This document shows positions 50,679 to 60,249 of a stretch of DNA of 64,000 nt, piece by piece. The position numbers were made by a program, and so were the translations under genes. The stretch is from Eutrophocola sp049446715. GTDB taxonomy: Bacteria; Pseudomonadota; Gammaproteobacteria; Pseudomonadales; Pseudohongiellaceae. Position 1 is the stretch's first letter, and each line of letters starts with the position of its first letter. Location of the stretch: the NCBI GenBank assembly GCA_049446715.1, contig JBMTQX010000003.1:1-64000 (forward strand), in the 5' to 3' direction. The notes under the pieces were generated by a model, which searched no databases, was not told where the DNA came from, and worked only from the letters and a program-made list of their open reading frames with translations.

Positions 50679-52472
50679 ATGCATCGATACACATCATTGC
50701 CAGCGGCGCTGGCCATTTTCCTGGCAACCCCCAGTTTGCTGGCACAACCCGGCATACCGGGTGAGCGGTCGGCCTTTTTTGGCGACCTGCATCTGCACAC
50801 CAGTTTGTCCTTCGATGCCGCAGCGTCCGGGGTAACCACCACGCCTGAAGATGCTTACCGCTTTGCGAAAGGGCAGCCTGTGCAGTATCTCGGACGTACC
50901 GTGAAACGCAACCGGCCACTGGACTTTCTCGCCGTCACCGATCACGGGGAGTATCTGGGCATCGCCCTGGAAGCGGCTGATCCCGATGGCCTCTTTGCCG
51001 ATACCGACTGGCCTGCCACACTGCGGCAGGCCAACGGTAACGTGCTGCAGTTCATGAGCCGGTTTTCGGCCAGCGGTTTTCGCGGCACAGCGCCGGCCAT
51101 TGCCGAGTTCGTCACGGAACCGCTGATCACCAGCCACTGGCAGCGTGTAAAGGCAGTGGCACAGCGGCATTACCAGCCAGGCACGTTTACCTCGTTTATT
51201 GCCTACGAATGGTCACCGATGCCGGGTGGCGCGCATTTGCATCGCAACGTGATTTTTCGAGGCCCCGACTATCCCCAGCGGCCCTTTAGCGCCCTGGATT
51301 CACCAAACCCGGAAGACCTCTGGACCTATGTTGAGGCGCTACGTGAGCAGGACATTGCGTCAGTACTGATTCCGCATAATGCCAACATGAGCCAGGGGAT
51401 GATGTTTGCCGACTCGGATGCCTATGGCGATCCGATAACGCAGGACTATGCCCGACGGCGTGTCACAAATGAGCGCCTCGTGGAAATTGCACAGAATAAA
51501 GGGACCAGTGAAACACGTCCCGAGTTCGGTGCACCTGATGAGTTCGCCGGGTTTGAACTGCTCTCGCTGGCCAATGAAAACGGTGCTGACCCGGCAGGGG
51601 GATATGTCCGTCCGGCCCTGGGGCGGGGGCTGGCAATTGAGGACAGGATCGGTATCAATCCATTTCGCTTCGGATTCATTGGCAGCTCCGATTTCCATTC
51701 CGGCATCCCTGCCACCGAAGAAGACAATTTTCCCGGCGCCCTGGGCGTGTCGGATGACATGAGTCAGCCGGCCACTGTCCTCAATGAAATCAATCCCGTG
51801 GCCAACGCACCTTCGGCCGTGTTCAGTGCCGGTGCACTGACCGGGCTCTGGGCAGAAGAGAATACGCGTGAATCTCTGTTCTCGGCTTTGCAGCGACGGG
51901 AAGCCTTTGCCACATCGGGCACCCGCATTCGCGTACGCCTGTTTGCCGGCCAGGATTTTGATGCCGACCTGCTGGACAATCCTGACTGGGTCAGCCGCGC
52001 CTATGCGCAGGGGGTGCCAATGGGGGCCGATATTCCGCCACTTGATCGCAACAAACCGCTGCAGCTGGTGATGCATGCCGTCAAGGATCCGGAGGGTGCC
52101 AACCTGGATCGCATCCAGGTCATCAAGATCTGGCGGGAGGGGGATGTCGTACAGGAACAGGTAATCGATGTGGCCTGGTCGGGCCGGCGCGAACCCGACA
52201 CTCAGGGGCGCTTGCCAGTGGTCGGGAATACGGTCGACCTGAATACCGCGGCCTATACCAACTCGATCGGAGCCAGCCAGCTGGCCGCGGTCTGGACAGA
52301 CCCGGATCATGATCCGGATCAGTCCGCGATCTATTACGCCCGGGTACTGGAGATTCCAACGCCGCGCTGGTCGACCTACCTAGCGGTCCGCCATGACCTG
52401 CCGTTGTCCACCGCGGTCCCGGCAACCATTCAGGAGCGGGCCTGGACGTCACCGGTATTTTATACGCCCTGA
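50679..52472 (+). CDS. DUF3604 (PHP-like) exported protein
   Basis: The 597-residue protein has a signal peptide (HRYTSLPAALAIFLATPSLL-AQ) and then the DUF3604 hallmark FFGDLHLHTSLSFDA, a PHP-type metal-binding HxH. More probable metal ligands are in LDFLAVTDHGEYLG, NVIFRGPDYP, SVLIPHNANMSQG and FGFIGSSDFHSGIPAT. The family is thought to be metal-dependent phosphoesterase- or hydrolase-like, but no activity is established. It is common in marine bacteria beside PQQ enzymes, as here, where it is divergent from the PQQ alcohol dehydrogenase and convergent with the PQQ sugar dehydrogenase. Confidence 0.82.
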   Translation: MHRYTSLPAALAIFLATPSLLAQPGIPGERSAFFGDLHLHTSLSFDAAASGVTTTPEDAYRFAKGQPVQYLGRTVKRNRPLDFLAVTDHGEYLGIALEAADPDGLFADTDWPATLRQANGNVLQFMSRFSASGFRGTAPAIAEFVTEPLITSHWQRVKAVAQRHYQPGTFTSFIAYEWSPMPGGAHLHRNVIFRGPDYPQRPFSALDSPNPEDLWTYVEALREQDIASVLIPHNANMSQGMMFADSDAYGDPITQDYARRRVTNERLVEIAQNKGTSETRPEFGAPDEFAGFELLSLANENGADPAGGYVRPALGRGLAIEDRIGINPFRFGFIGSSDFHSGIPATEEDNFPGALGVSDDMSQPATVLNEINPVANAPSAVFSAGALTGLWAEENTRESLFSALQRREAFATSGTRIRVRLFAGQDFDADLLDNPDWVSRAYAQGVPMGADIPPLDRNKPLQLVMHAVKDPEGANLDRIQVIKIWREGDVVQEQVIDVAWSGRREPDTQGRLPVVGNTVDLNTAAYTNSIGASQLAAVWTDPDHDPDQSAIYYARVLEIPTPRWSTYLAVRHDLPLSTAVPATIQERAWTSPVFYTP

Positions 52473-52497
52473 AGTCTGCGCATCAGGAAATACAGCT

Positions 52498-53706
52498 TTA
52501 TTTGGGGGCGATCCGCAACACCGCAAACTCATCGCCATCAGTGAGCACATACAGGTTGCCATCGGGGCCCTGTTTTACATCACGAATGCGCTGATGCAGC
52601 TGGGTCAGCAGTTTTTCCCGGCGCAGTTCCTCGAAGTTCTCGTTCAGGACTACGCGCTCCAGTGAGCCGGTGCGGTCGATCTGGCCGTAACGCACGCTGC
52701 CGACAAACAGGTTGCCTTTCCAAGCCGGGAAGGCATCGCCGTCATAGAACATGATGCCGCTGGGACCGATGGAGGGAATCCAGACCACCGCCGGTTGCTG
52801 GGTGCCGCGTTCCACCGGTAGTTCGGAAATTCTGGAGCCATCATAGTTGCGGCCATAGGAGGTTGCAGGCCAGCCATAGTCAGCACCGGGGACCAGTAGA
52901 TTGACTTCGTCACCGCCGTTCGGACCGTGTTCAGCAGAAAACACCTTGCCGCTGGCACGATGCACGGTCAGCCCCAGTTGGTCGCGATGACCAGATGTAT
53001 AAATGGCGGGATGCATATCGTCGCGGCCAAGAAAAGGATTGTCAGCCGGAATGCTGCCGTCATCGTTCAGGCGCAGGACCTTGCCAAAGACATTGTCGAG
53101 CTCCTGGGCTTCCGGGCCAAACGGTGCGCCTGTGGTCATGTACAGCGTGCCGTCATTACCGAAGACAATTCGCATGCCGCTGGTGCCGCCCGGTTCCCCG
53201 CTGAACAGTTCTTCCACGTTCGAGAGGCGACCATTGTCATAGCGGCCCCGCATGATGGCCGGAATGCTGGTCTGGCGGTCGCCGTCTTTCGGACCGGCCC
53301 TGTTGTAACTGAAATAGAGCCAGTGGTTGTCGTCAAAGTCCGGGTGCAGAGCCAGGTCATTCAGGCCGCCATTGCGATAGGGCTCTGCCAGTGCCGGCAT
53401 GCCCGGTACCGGGTTTGGGTCAAGGCGTGGATTCGCCCCGGTGGCGTCATGAATGATGCGCAGGTCGCCGCCACGCTCGGATACCAGCAAGTCACCGTCC
53501 GGCAGGAAAGCCAGGGAGAACGCGCGCGGTAAGCCCTTGGCCAGCAGGGTGACTTCGATGTCATGCTGTTCGGCGGTATCGAATACATAGGGACTGTCAT
53601 CGATCGTGTACGGCGCAATGCCGATTGGGGGTGCATCGGCGGCCAGGGTCAGTCCTGACACGGTCGAGGTCAACAGGAAAGTGATGGACGTAAGCGACTT
53701 GCGCAT
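52498..53706 (-). CDS. PQQ-dependent sugar dehydrogenase (soluble GDH / Yli-like)
   Basis: The 402-residue exported protein (signal RKSLTSITFLLTSTVSGLTL-AAD) is a six-bladed propeller of the PF07995 group. Landmarks: FLPDGDLLVSERGGDLRI, GGLNDLALHPDFDDNHWLYF, TSGHRDQLGLTVHRASGKVF, EHGPNGGDEVNLLVPGADYG and IGPSGIMFYDGDAFPAWKGN. It oxidises aldoses or similar substrates with PQQ and Ca2+; the electron acceptor is unknown. The start at 53706 has a G-rich ribosome-binding region; the frame extends 18 bases further. It is convergent with the DUF3604 gene. Confidence 0.86.
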   Translation of the reverse strand: MRKSLTSITFLLTSTVSGLTLAADAPPIGIAPYTIDDSPYVFDTAEQHDIEVTLLAKGLPRAFSLAFLPDGDLLVSERGGDLRIIHDATGANPRLDPNPVPGMPALAEPYRNGGLNDLALHPDFDDNHWLYFSYNRAGPKDGDRQTSIPAIMRGRYDNGRLSNVEELFSGEPGGTSGMRIVFGNDGTLYMTTGAPFGPEAQELDNVFGKVLRLNDDGSIPADNPFLGRDDMHPAIYTSGHRDQLGLTVHRASGKVFSAEHGPNGGDEVNLLVPGADYGWPATSYGRNYDGSRISELPVERGTQQPAVVWIPSIGPSGIMFYDGDAFPAWKGNLFVGSVRYGQIDRTGSLERVVLNENFEELRREKLLTQLHQRIRDVKQGPDGNLYVLTDGDEFAVLRIAPK

Positions 53707-53736
53707 GGTGGCGGCCCCCGGCATGTTTTTATTCTG

Positions 53737-53763
53737 ACAAAAACGCCAGGCATGGCCTGGCGT
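53737..53763 (-). terminator. Terminator after the ankyrin gene
   Basis: ACGCCAGGC/GCCTGGCGT is a 9-bp perfect stem with a 3-base loop, followed on the minus strand by a five-T run (complement of 53738-53742), 31 bases beyond the ankyrin-protein stop. It separates that operon from the sugar dehydrogenase gene. Confidence 0.82.
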
Positions 53764-53793
53764 GTGGGTACGGATTCTTGCGTATTCGCTGCG

Positions 53794-55446
53794 TTATGGC
53801 AAATCGCTCAGCAGCGCCACCACCGCCATGCGGCCTTCCTGGGATGGCCGGCGGCCCGGGCGGGTGTTTTCCTCGACCGGCGCCATGGCCAGATCCAGGG
53901 GTGTATTGCCTTCGGCATCACGCAGGGTCGGATCGGCCCCGCGCTCCACCAGGTGGCGGGCGACCTTGTCCCAGCCCAGCTCGGCGGCGGAATGCAGCGG
54001 CGAGCGGCCTTCATTGTCTTTCCCGGCAATATAGGTATCGAGCTTGGCGGTCAGTGTATGGCTGTCGTTGACCTGCGCGTTGATGTCGGCACCGGCGTCC
54101 AGCAGCATATCAATCGTCTTGATGGCGCGTTCCTGGATGTCCTCACCGTTGGCACCTGTCGGACCACGGCCGTTGCCGCTCATGCCGGCGGCATACATCA
54201 GGGGAGTCAGGCGGAACACATTGCGCAGATCGACTTCGGCGCCGTTGGCCAGCAGGAATTCGATGGCTTCGTAATCATTGGAAAAAACCGCCACGTGCAG
54301 GGCAGCCGTGCCGCCACGCATGTCGTAATCGGCAAAGCGACCACGACCGGGGCCGTTGGGACGCATGCGGGTAAGCTGGTGATTGACGTCCACGCCCATG
54401 CTCACCAGGCGGCGGGCAATGTCCATGGCGGTGGTGTTGAGGTCGGCGTTGGCCAGCGGGTTAAAGGAGTCGCCAAAACCGCCAAAGGAGCGCGGTGTGA
54501 AGGAGTTCATGTCGATGGCCATGTACAGCGGGGTGCGACCGGTCATGTCCCAGACATCGACCTTGGCACCCTGGTCGATCAGGTACATGGCGATGTCAAA
54601 GCTCTTGTTATCGATGGCATTCAGCAGCGGAGTGACAGCATCCGGATTGGGCTGGTTGATGTCGGCACCGGCCTCGACGATGGCGACAGCGCAGCGGTAA
54701 CAGCCGGAGCGGGTGGCATACAGCAGGGCGGTCAGGCCACCGGTGGGACGGAACTGCGCGCGCGGTTCGGACGTCATCTGGCGCGGCCAGTCATCGGCGA
54801 CAGCCTTGACGGACACATCGGCCCCGTTCGCCACCAGCAGTTCGGCGACGTCAGGGTGATTTTCGGCGGCGGCCCACATCAGGGCAGTCTGGCCCCGGAA
54901 GGTTTCGATGGCATTCACATCGGCCTCTGCCTCGATCAGCATGTGGGCGATGTCGAGATTGCCGATGTAGGCCGCCAGCATCAGGGCGGTCTGGTTGTCC
55001 AGGTTGGGGGAATCAGGATCTGCGCCGGCTTCCAGCAGCATGCGCACCAGTGTGATGTCGTCCAGCTTGACGGCTTCGGCCAGGGCTGATGACCCATACT
55101 GGTTGGTGACGTTCACATCGGCACCGGCGTCCAGCAGGGCAGCTACCAGGTCATGGCGTACCTTGTAAGTGGCCCACATCAGGGGGGTGGCCCCGTCCGG
55201 TGCGGATTCATTCACATCCGCACCAGGGATGGCAGACAGGGCTGTTTCATAGCGCCCGTCACGAATCAGGTCGATGAGCGTGCTCTGGGCGAATACCACT
55301 GGCGCAAATGCTGCCACCAAAATAAGGGCTGTGCCCTGCAGGAGGAGCTTTAGTCCCGAACCGGTATGCAGTGAAGTTTTATTCGCGGCTGAAGCCGCTC
55401 CCACGGTGCTCAGGTGTTGCTTTTGCTTTTGCATAAAAGTAAACAT
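53794..55446 (-). CDS. Exported ankyrin-repeat protein
   Basis: The 550-residue protein has a hydrophobic export segment (LKLLLQGTALILVAAFAPVV) and then about ten ankyrin repeats, e.g. DGATPLMWATYKVRHDLVAA, LVRMLLEAGADPDSPNLDN, GQTALMWAAAENHPDVAELL, IEFLLANGAEVDLRNVFRLT and GRSPLHSAAELGWDKVARHL. The ankyrin solenoid indicates protein-protein binding in the periplasm or at the surface. The ATG at 55446 lies 2 bases after the MBL gene stop. A REP element within the 5' end (55382-55404) is translated as a VGAASAAN-like stretch ahead of the signal, so the true start or insertion history is uncertain. Last gene of the DUF1592-DUF1552-MBL-ankyrin series. Confidence 0.85.
   Translation of the reverse strand: MFTFMQKQKQHLSTVGAASAANKTSLHTGSGLKLLLQGTALILVAAFAPVVFAQSTLIDLIRDGRYETALSAIPGADVNESAPDGATPLMWATYKVRHDLVAALLDAGADVNVTNQYGSSALAEAVKLDDITLVRMLLEAGADPDSPNLDNQTALMLAAYIGNLDIAHMLIEAEADVNAIETFRGQTALMWAAAENHPDVAELLVANGADVSVKAVADDWPRQMTSEPRAQFRPTGGLTALLYATRSGCYRCAVAIVEAGADINQPNPDAVTPLLNAIDNKSFDIAMYLIDQGAKVDVWDMTGRTPLYMAIDMNSFTPRSFGGFGDSFNPLANADLNTTAMDIARRLVSMGVDVNHQLTRMRPNGPGRGRFADYDMRGGTAALHVAVFSNDYEAIEFLLANGAEVDLRNVFRLTPLMYAAGMSGNGRGPTGANGEDIQERAIKTIDMLLDAGADINAQVNDSHTLTAKLDTYIAGKDNEGRSPLHSAAELGWDKVARHLVERGADPTLRDAEGNTPLDLAMAPVEENTRPGRRPSQEGRMAVVALLSDLP
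55382..55404 (-). repeat. REP element inside the 5' end of the ankyrin gene
   Basis: TTCGCGGCTGAAGCCGCTCC plus CAC is a full Pseudomonas-type REP unit, better conserved than those at 11.4 and 12.4 kb. It lies within the first 22 codons of the ankyrin ORF, before its signal peptide. REP units rarely occur inside genes. Confidence 0.8.
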
Positions 55447-55448
55447 CG

Positions 55449-56414
55449 TCAGACTACATTTCCGCCAAAATTGGTGTAGTGGGCCCACAGTCCTTTCGCC
55501 ACGTCATAGAGGAACTGGTACGGGTCGTTGAACTTGCGATCGATCTCATCCATCACGCCGGCGTCCAGGATATCCTGGGCACTGCGGCCGTTGTTGACCA
55601 ACGTTGAGCAGCGTTCCCACAGGTGCCACATCATGTCGCGTTCGGCCTGGAATTCAGCCAGGGTCATGACCGGACCGTATGCTGGAACGATCAGCGTGTC
55701 GGCGTTGGCCATCTCCAGGATGTCATCCATGGCATCGACCCGTCCGCCCAGCCAGCCACCGGAAAACCAGTCCAGCGCCGGATCACGTTCAGGTGAGGCG
55801 ACATCGCCCACGGCCAGCACATTGGCATCGCGCAGAAAGACATAGGCATCGCCCCGGGTATGGGCCTCAAGCAGATAGCCGGAAGTAATAGATTGCCCAC
55901 CAATATCGACCGTTTCCTGTTCCCGGAACGTGTGGGTAGGCCTGCCGATTTCCGGCAATGCGGGCACCCAGACGTCCTGCGCCGGCACATAATAGTCAGC
56001 ACTGAGCCACTCCCGCGTGATTTCATGGGCGTGAATGGCGGCACCATCTTCACCAAACAGCGGGTTACCGCCGCTCTGGTCGCCGTGGTAATGGGTGTTG
56101 AAAAGGGTATGAACGGGCGTGCCGTCCAGCGTCAGTTGCACCGACGGCACCATGGCGCTAGCGCCGCTGTCGACCAGCAGATAGCCTTCGGGGGTCGACA
56201 GGGCCAGGATATTGCCCGGCGCGCCACTGATTACGCTGACGTTTTCGCGCAGTACCTGCACCGGCAGTTTTTCCGGGGCGCGCGCAACAGGGGTTTGGTT
56301 TCCGTCAGCAGGGGGCTCGGCGTCCCGGGAACAACCGGTGAGGCCGACTACCAGCGGGGCAGCCGCCAGGCCGAGCCCGGCTTTCAGGACATGTCTTCTT
56401 TGGGTGGTTTTCAT
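55449..56414 (-). CDS. MBL-fold metallo-hydrolase, exported lipoprotein
   Basis: The 321-residue protein carries a twin-Arg-type signal with lipobox (TTQRRHVLKAGLGLAAAPLV, LTGC) and a metallo-beta-lactamase fold with NTHYHGDQSGGNPLF (HxHxDQ, the usual HxHxDH with Gln last), LLEAHTRGDAYVFL and NVLAVGDVASP. Family members hydrolyse ester, amide or thioester bonds with Zn; the quinoprotein relay type (QQ-associated) looks similar. The start at 56414 avoids a long upstream frame that shadows the DUF1552 gene. It sits between DUF1552 (13 bases) and ankyrin genes, most likely one operon. Confidence 0.83.
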   Translation of the reverse strand: MKTTQRRHVLKAGLGLAAAPLVVGLTGCSRDAEPPADGNQTPVARAPEKLPVQVLRENVSVISGAPGNILALSTPEGYLLVDSGASAMVPSVQLTLDGTPVHTLFNTHYHGDQSGGNPLFGEDGAAIHAHEITREWLSADYYVPAQDVWVPALPEIGRPTHTFREQETVDIGGQSITSGYLLEAHTRGDAYVFLRDANVLAVGDVASPERDPALDWFSGGWLGGRVDAMDDILEMANADTLIVPAYGPVMTLAEFQAERDMMWHLWERCSTLVNNGRSAQDILDAGVMDEIDRKFNDPYQFLYDVAKGLWAHYTNFGGNVV

Positions 56415-56427
56415 AAGCGGTTCGGAA

Positions 56428-57768
56428 TTACACCTCGCTGAGGATGCCGGTGCTGTTGCCGAAGGTCTCCTGCGGAATGCCCAGCTTGTCCAGGATGGTG
56501 AGATGGATATTGGCCAGCGGGGTTTTCGGTGGCGGTGTGACGTTCTTGCCACCCTTGTGTGCGCCGCTGGCGCCACCGACCAGGATTTCCGGCAGCGGAT
56601 AGTTGTCATGCTGGTTGCTGTTGCCCATGTTGGAGCCGTACAGGAACAGCGAGTTGTCCAGGATCGAGCCTTCCCCTTCGGGCGTGTTCGCCAGCTTGTC
56701 CACGAAGCGGCCAAAGTGCTCCATGTGATAGGTCTGAACGCGAATCAGCTCTTCAATGCGGGTACGGTCGTTGGTGTGGTGGCTGGTCGGGTGGAAGCCG
56801 CCGGCCACATTCACCTGCGGATAGGTGCGGTCGGTACCTTCTGCAGCCATAACCAGGGTCAGGACGCGGGTCAGATCGGCTTGGTAGGCCAGGGCCGCCA
56901 GGTCGAACATCATCTTGATCTGCTCCTCGAAATCCTCGAACACGCCTACCGGGGCAGCCGGAATATCGAGATTCGACAGGTCCTGGTTTTGGGCGATCTG
57001 GATACGGCGCTCGATTTCGCGCACGGTGTCCAGGTAGTTGGACAGGATCTCGCGGTCGCCGCTGCCCAGTTCCTTCTGCAGGACGCGGGTACGGTCGGCA
57101 ATCATGTCGAGCATGCTGCGGTTCTTGGCCAGGATCAGTTCACGCTCGGCCTGGGTGTCATAGGGTCCGAGCAGCTGGATGAAGACCTTGCGCGGGTTGA
57201 ATTCCATCGGCAGCGGCTGGCTGGGAGACGCGAAAGAGGTGGTTACCGCATAGAAGCCACCGTTGCCGGCCGCTACCTGTACAGTGGTTTCGGTGGCCAT
57301 TTCCAATGACGGCAGGGCGGTTTCCTGGCCCAGCTGCTGGGCAATGACCTGGTCCAGCGTGGTGGCCAGGGCCGGGACAGAACCTTCGCCCGGACGCACA
57401 CAGGACAGCCAGGTAGCCGGGTTCAGGGTATGCACAGAACCCAGCGCGCTGTTGTTCTCGATATTCTCGAAGGTGGTGACGTAATTCTTGTAGGGCTCCA
57501 GGGAGGCCATCATCTTGCCGAGCTGGAAGCTGTCGCCGGCACCACTGCTGGTCCAGGTATCCACTTCCGCGCCGAACGGCGTGTTGTTCATGATGGTACC
57601 GTGGGGCAGGTAGAAGAAGCCGGCACGCTTTTTCGGCATGGCCTCGACCTGTGCCAGGGCTGTGCCTGCCGGCACCATGGCTTCCAGGAACGGCAGTGCG
57701 AGCGCGACACCGCCACCACGCAGCATCTCGCGGCGGGAAATGTGTTTTTTGGTCAGAAATTTAGCCAT
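56428..57768 (-). CDS. DUF1552 exported protein, copy 1
   Basis: The 446-residue protein has a Tat signal (SRREMLRGGGVALALPFLEA, MVPAGTALAQ) and belongs to DUF1552, best known from planctomycetes, myxobacteria and some marine gammaproteobacteria and nearly always paired with DUF1592 haem proteins. Visible family blocks: RAGFFYLPHGTIMNNT, SVHTLNPATWLSCVRP, QELGSGDREILSNYLDTVRE and LANTPEGEGSILDNSLFLYG, with a C-terminal HLTILDKLGIPQETFGNSTG. The fold is related to the alkaline-phosphatase-like DUF1501 group; activity is unknown. Tat export suggests a folded cofactor. It is 27 bases after the DUF1592 gene. Confidence 0.85.
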   Translation of the reverse strand: MAKFLTKKHISRREMLRGGGVALALPFLEAMVPAGTALAQVEAMPKKRAGFFYLPHGTIMNNTPFGAEVDTWTSSGAGDSFQLGKMMASLEPYKNYVTTFENIENNSALGSVHTLNPATWLSCVRPGEGSVPALATTLDQVIAQQLGQETALPSLEMATETTVQVAAGNGGFYAVTTSFASPSQPLPMEFNPRKVFIQLLGPYDTQAERELILAKNRSMLDMIADRTRVLQKELGSGDREILSNYLDTVREIERRIQIAQNQDLSNLDIPAAPVGVFEDFEEQIKMMFDLAALAYQADLTRVLTLVMAAEGTDRTYPQVNVAGGFHPTSHHTNDRTRIEELIRVQTYHMEHFGRFVDKLANTPEGEGSILDNSLFLYGSNMGNSNQHDNYPLPEILVGGASGAHKGGKNVTPPPKTPLANIHLTILDKLGIPQETFGNSTGILSEV

Positions 57769-57795
57769 GTGCTTTCTCCTTGCCCTTTTATTCTG

Positions 57796-60249
57796 TTAAT
57801 TCCGGTTGGCCACTGCGGCAACCTGTGACTCACTGCCGTTTTCCTCGGGACCCTGCATGCGGAATACGTCGTGATTGACGAGCGCTGTAATAATGGATGT
57901 GAACGTGTAGTTGTCCTGCGCGGCGGTTTTCACAATTTCCCGCACGTAGGGCATGTCAAAGTATTCGACTTCGCGATTCAGCGCATACATCATCAGGCGC
58001 TTGGCGATGGTCATGGGCAACTGGTCTTCGCGGCTCAGCAGGTGCTCACGCAGCTCGACCGGCCCGTTGATGGCTTTACCGCTGGTCAGTACCGTGGTGG
58101 CATCGATTGGCGCATCGGCAGCCCTGTCCACATCACGCCAGCGACCGGTAACATCGAAGTTCTCCAGTGCCAGCCCGGGCGGGTCAATTACACCATGGCA
58201 GGCCATACAGGTCGGGTTTTCGCGATGCTTCTCCAGGCGTGCCCGCAGGGTGGTCTGTTTTTCACCTTCGCGCACGGACAGGTCCACTTCCACATTGGGC
58301 GGTGGCGGTGCCGGCGGTGTGCCGATGATGCGATCCAGGATCCAGGCACCCCGCAGCACGGGTGAGGTGCGGTCGCCATAGGAGGTGCGCAAGAGGGTGG
58401 CACCCTTGCCGAGCAGGCCGAAGCGGTTCTCATCCTCGAGCGTGATGCGGCGGAACTGGTCGCCGTAGACCCCTTCAATATCATACTGGGCCGCCAGGTC
58501 ATCATTGACATAGGTCCAGTCGGCAGTCAGCAGTTCCTGGACCGGGCGATCCTCCAGCAGGATGCTGGACAGAAACAGGCGGATTTCGGTTTCAAAGTTG
58601 TCGCGCATGGCATCGCTGAAGCGGTTGTCCACGGGCTGGATCTGTTCCAGCTCGTCCAGGTTCAGCCAGGCCAGGGCAAAGTTTTCAATCAGGGCATTGG
58701 CGCGCGGGTCAGCCAGCATGCGTTCCACCTGGGTGGCCATCACGGTCGGATCGGCCAGCTGGCCATCGGCGGCCAGGGCAATCAGCTCCTCGTCAGGACC
58801 CTGACTCCACATTAGAAAGGACAGGCGGGTAGCCATTTCCAGGTCGTTCAGCAGACGCGGGGATTCCTCGATGATGCGCATGGAGCGATACAGGAAGTCC
58901 GGGCTGGAGAGGATGGCCGTGACCAGTTCGATGATGCCGGCATCAAAACCACCTTCCTCGGCGCGACCAACTTCATAGAACGGCATCAACCACTCCAGGT
59001 CGTCATCGGTGACCGGACGGCGGAACGCCTTGGAGCCCAGGGTGTGAGCAATCTGCTCGGCGCAGGGACGCTCTTCGGCAGCTTCCTTGGGCTGGCAGAC
59101 CAGGATCTTTTCCCGGCTTTCGCTCATGGAGAGGCCGGTCGGGTTGAACGGGCCTTCGACTTCCACACCCAGGCCGACAATCGGCATGCCTGTCACGCGG
59201 CCGTTGCCGGTGGCATTGTTGCTGGCACCCCAGGAGCGTTCGATGAAGGTGACGATGACTTCGTGGGTACCGACTTCCACATCAGCAGACAGGCCGGCAA
59301 TCTTGGCCAGGATGACGTCGCCGCCGGCAACACCGTCGCGGGTGGCAACGGCCAGGTCTTCAGGACCGCCGATCTCGACGCGGTTTACTTCGACCCCGTC
59401 CACCAGGATGACCATGGTGGCCGCGGTTTCCATACCACGCGGGTAGAGGCCGGCATCAATATCCAGAATGCTGAAACGGTATTCGCCGTCAGCGGGAAAG
59501 AAATGGTTGAATTTCATGCCACCGCGGGTGCCCAGCGGAAAACCGTCGATGTGGTTGCGGGAGGCGCTGTTGCCGCCCTGGAAACCGATATTGCGGTTGG
59601 GCAGTTCGTGAAAGACGTTGGCAAATTTCGGGGTCGGGTTGCCCACGGCCTGGGTAGCGACCTGGCGGGCAGCGGTAATGTACTGTTCCAGGAAAGTCGG
59701 GGAGGCGCCGAGAGCATTGGCGATATTTTCAAAGCCTTCCACCTCGATCTCGCTGGGCAGAATCTGGGCCGGATCGACGGTGACACCGATCAGGTCAGAC
59801 ACGATGGTGGCAAACTCCGTGCGGTTCAGGCGCTGGATCGGCACATGGCCGATTTCACGATGCTCGGCGGAGGTATCAATGCTGGTTTCCAGGTATTCCA
59901 CGAAACCGTCAACCAGTGCCTGCGGTGGCTGCTCGGCACCGGCTGGCGGCATCAGGCGGCCGCGCAGCTTGTTGATGGCCAATTCCCAGGTTTCCAGATC
60001 GCTGTCCAGATGATCCAGGTCCATCAGGTCAAAGGCGACCCCCCCGGAGAAATCTTCCAGGTTGTGGCAGTCCATGCAAAAATTCTGGATGAGGTCGTCG
60101 GCGGCCACATTCATGCCGTCCTGGGCCTGGGCAGACAGCAAGGGCAACCCAAGCCCGGCCGCACAGGACAAAAGCGTGGCGCTCACCCTGGCTAAACGGG
60201 TCATACGAAATTTACGGGCGGCAGCGTACTGCTGTGCTGATCCTGACAA
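57796..60249 (-). CDS. DUF1592 multi-domain c-type cytochrome protein
   Basis: The 817-residue protein has a signal peptide (TRLARVSATLLSCAAGLGLP) and the planctomycete-type domain series DUF1587-DUF1595-DUF1592-DUF1588-DUF1585. Haem c sites: C58-MDC-H62 in QNFCMDCHNLEDFSGG and CMACHGVIDPPGLALE near residue 683. Blocks LNRTEFATIVSDLIGV, EVGTHEVIVTFIERSW and GILSSPDFLYR-like segments match. The start is TTG at 60249 with AAGGGGG 5 bases before; an ATG at 60204 would give a shorter leader. It heads the minus-strand series DUF1592-DUF1552-MBL-ankyrin. Biochemistry is unknown; a haem-linked periplasmic oxidation is likely. Confidence 0.84.
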   Translation of the reverse strand: MSGSAQQYAAARKFRMTRLARVSATLLSCAAGLGLPLLSAQAQDGMNVAADDLIQNFCMDCHNLEDFSGGVAFDLMDLDHLDSDLETWELAINKLRGRLMPPAGAEQPPQALVDGFVEYLETSIDTSAEHREIGHVPIQRLNRTEFATIVSDLIGVTVDPAQILPSEIEVEGFENIANALGASPTFLEQYITAARQVATQAVGNPTPKFANVFHELPNRNIGFQGGNSASRNHIDGFPLGTRGGMKFNHFFPADGEYRFSILDIDAGLYPRGMETAATMVILVDGVEVNRVEIGGPEDLAVATRDGVAGGDVILAKIAGLSADVEVGTHEVIVTFIERSWGASNNATGNGRVTGMPIVGLGVEVEGPFNPTGLSMSESREKILVCQPKEAAEERPCAEQIAHTLGSKAFRRPVTDDDLEWLMPFYEVGRAEEGGFDAGIIELVTAILSSPDFLYRSMRIIEESPRLLNDLEMATRLSFLMWSQGPDEELIALAADGQLADPTVMATQVERMLADPRANALIENFALAWLNLDELEQIQPVDNRFSDAMRDNFETEIRLFLSSILLEDRPVQELLTADWTYVNDDLAAQYDIEGVYGDQFRRITLEDENRFGLLGKGATLLRTSYGDRTSPVLRGAWILDRIIGTPPAPPPPNVEVDLSVREGEKQTTLRARLEKHRENPTCMACHGVIDPPGLALENFDVTGRWRDVDRAADAPIDATTVLTSGKAINGPVELREHLLSREDQLPMTIAKRLMMYALNREVEYFDMPYVREIVKTAAQDNYTFTSIITALVNHDVFRMQGPEENGSESQVAAVANRN

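Noticed and set aside
56415..56714. 100-residue N-terminal extension of the MBL protein
   Set aside because: It is the out-of-frame shadow of the DUF1552 gene; the Tat/lipobox signal begins at 56414.
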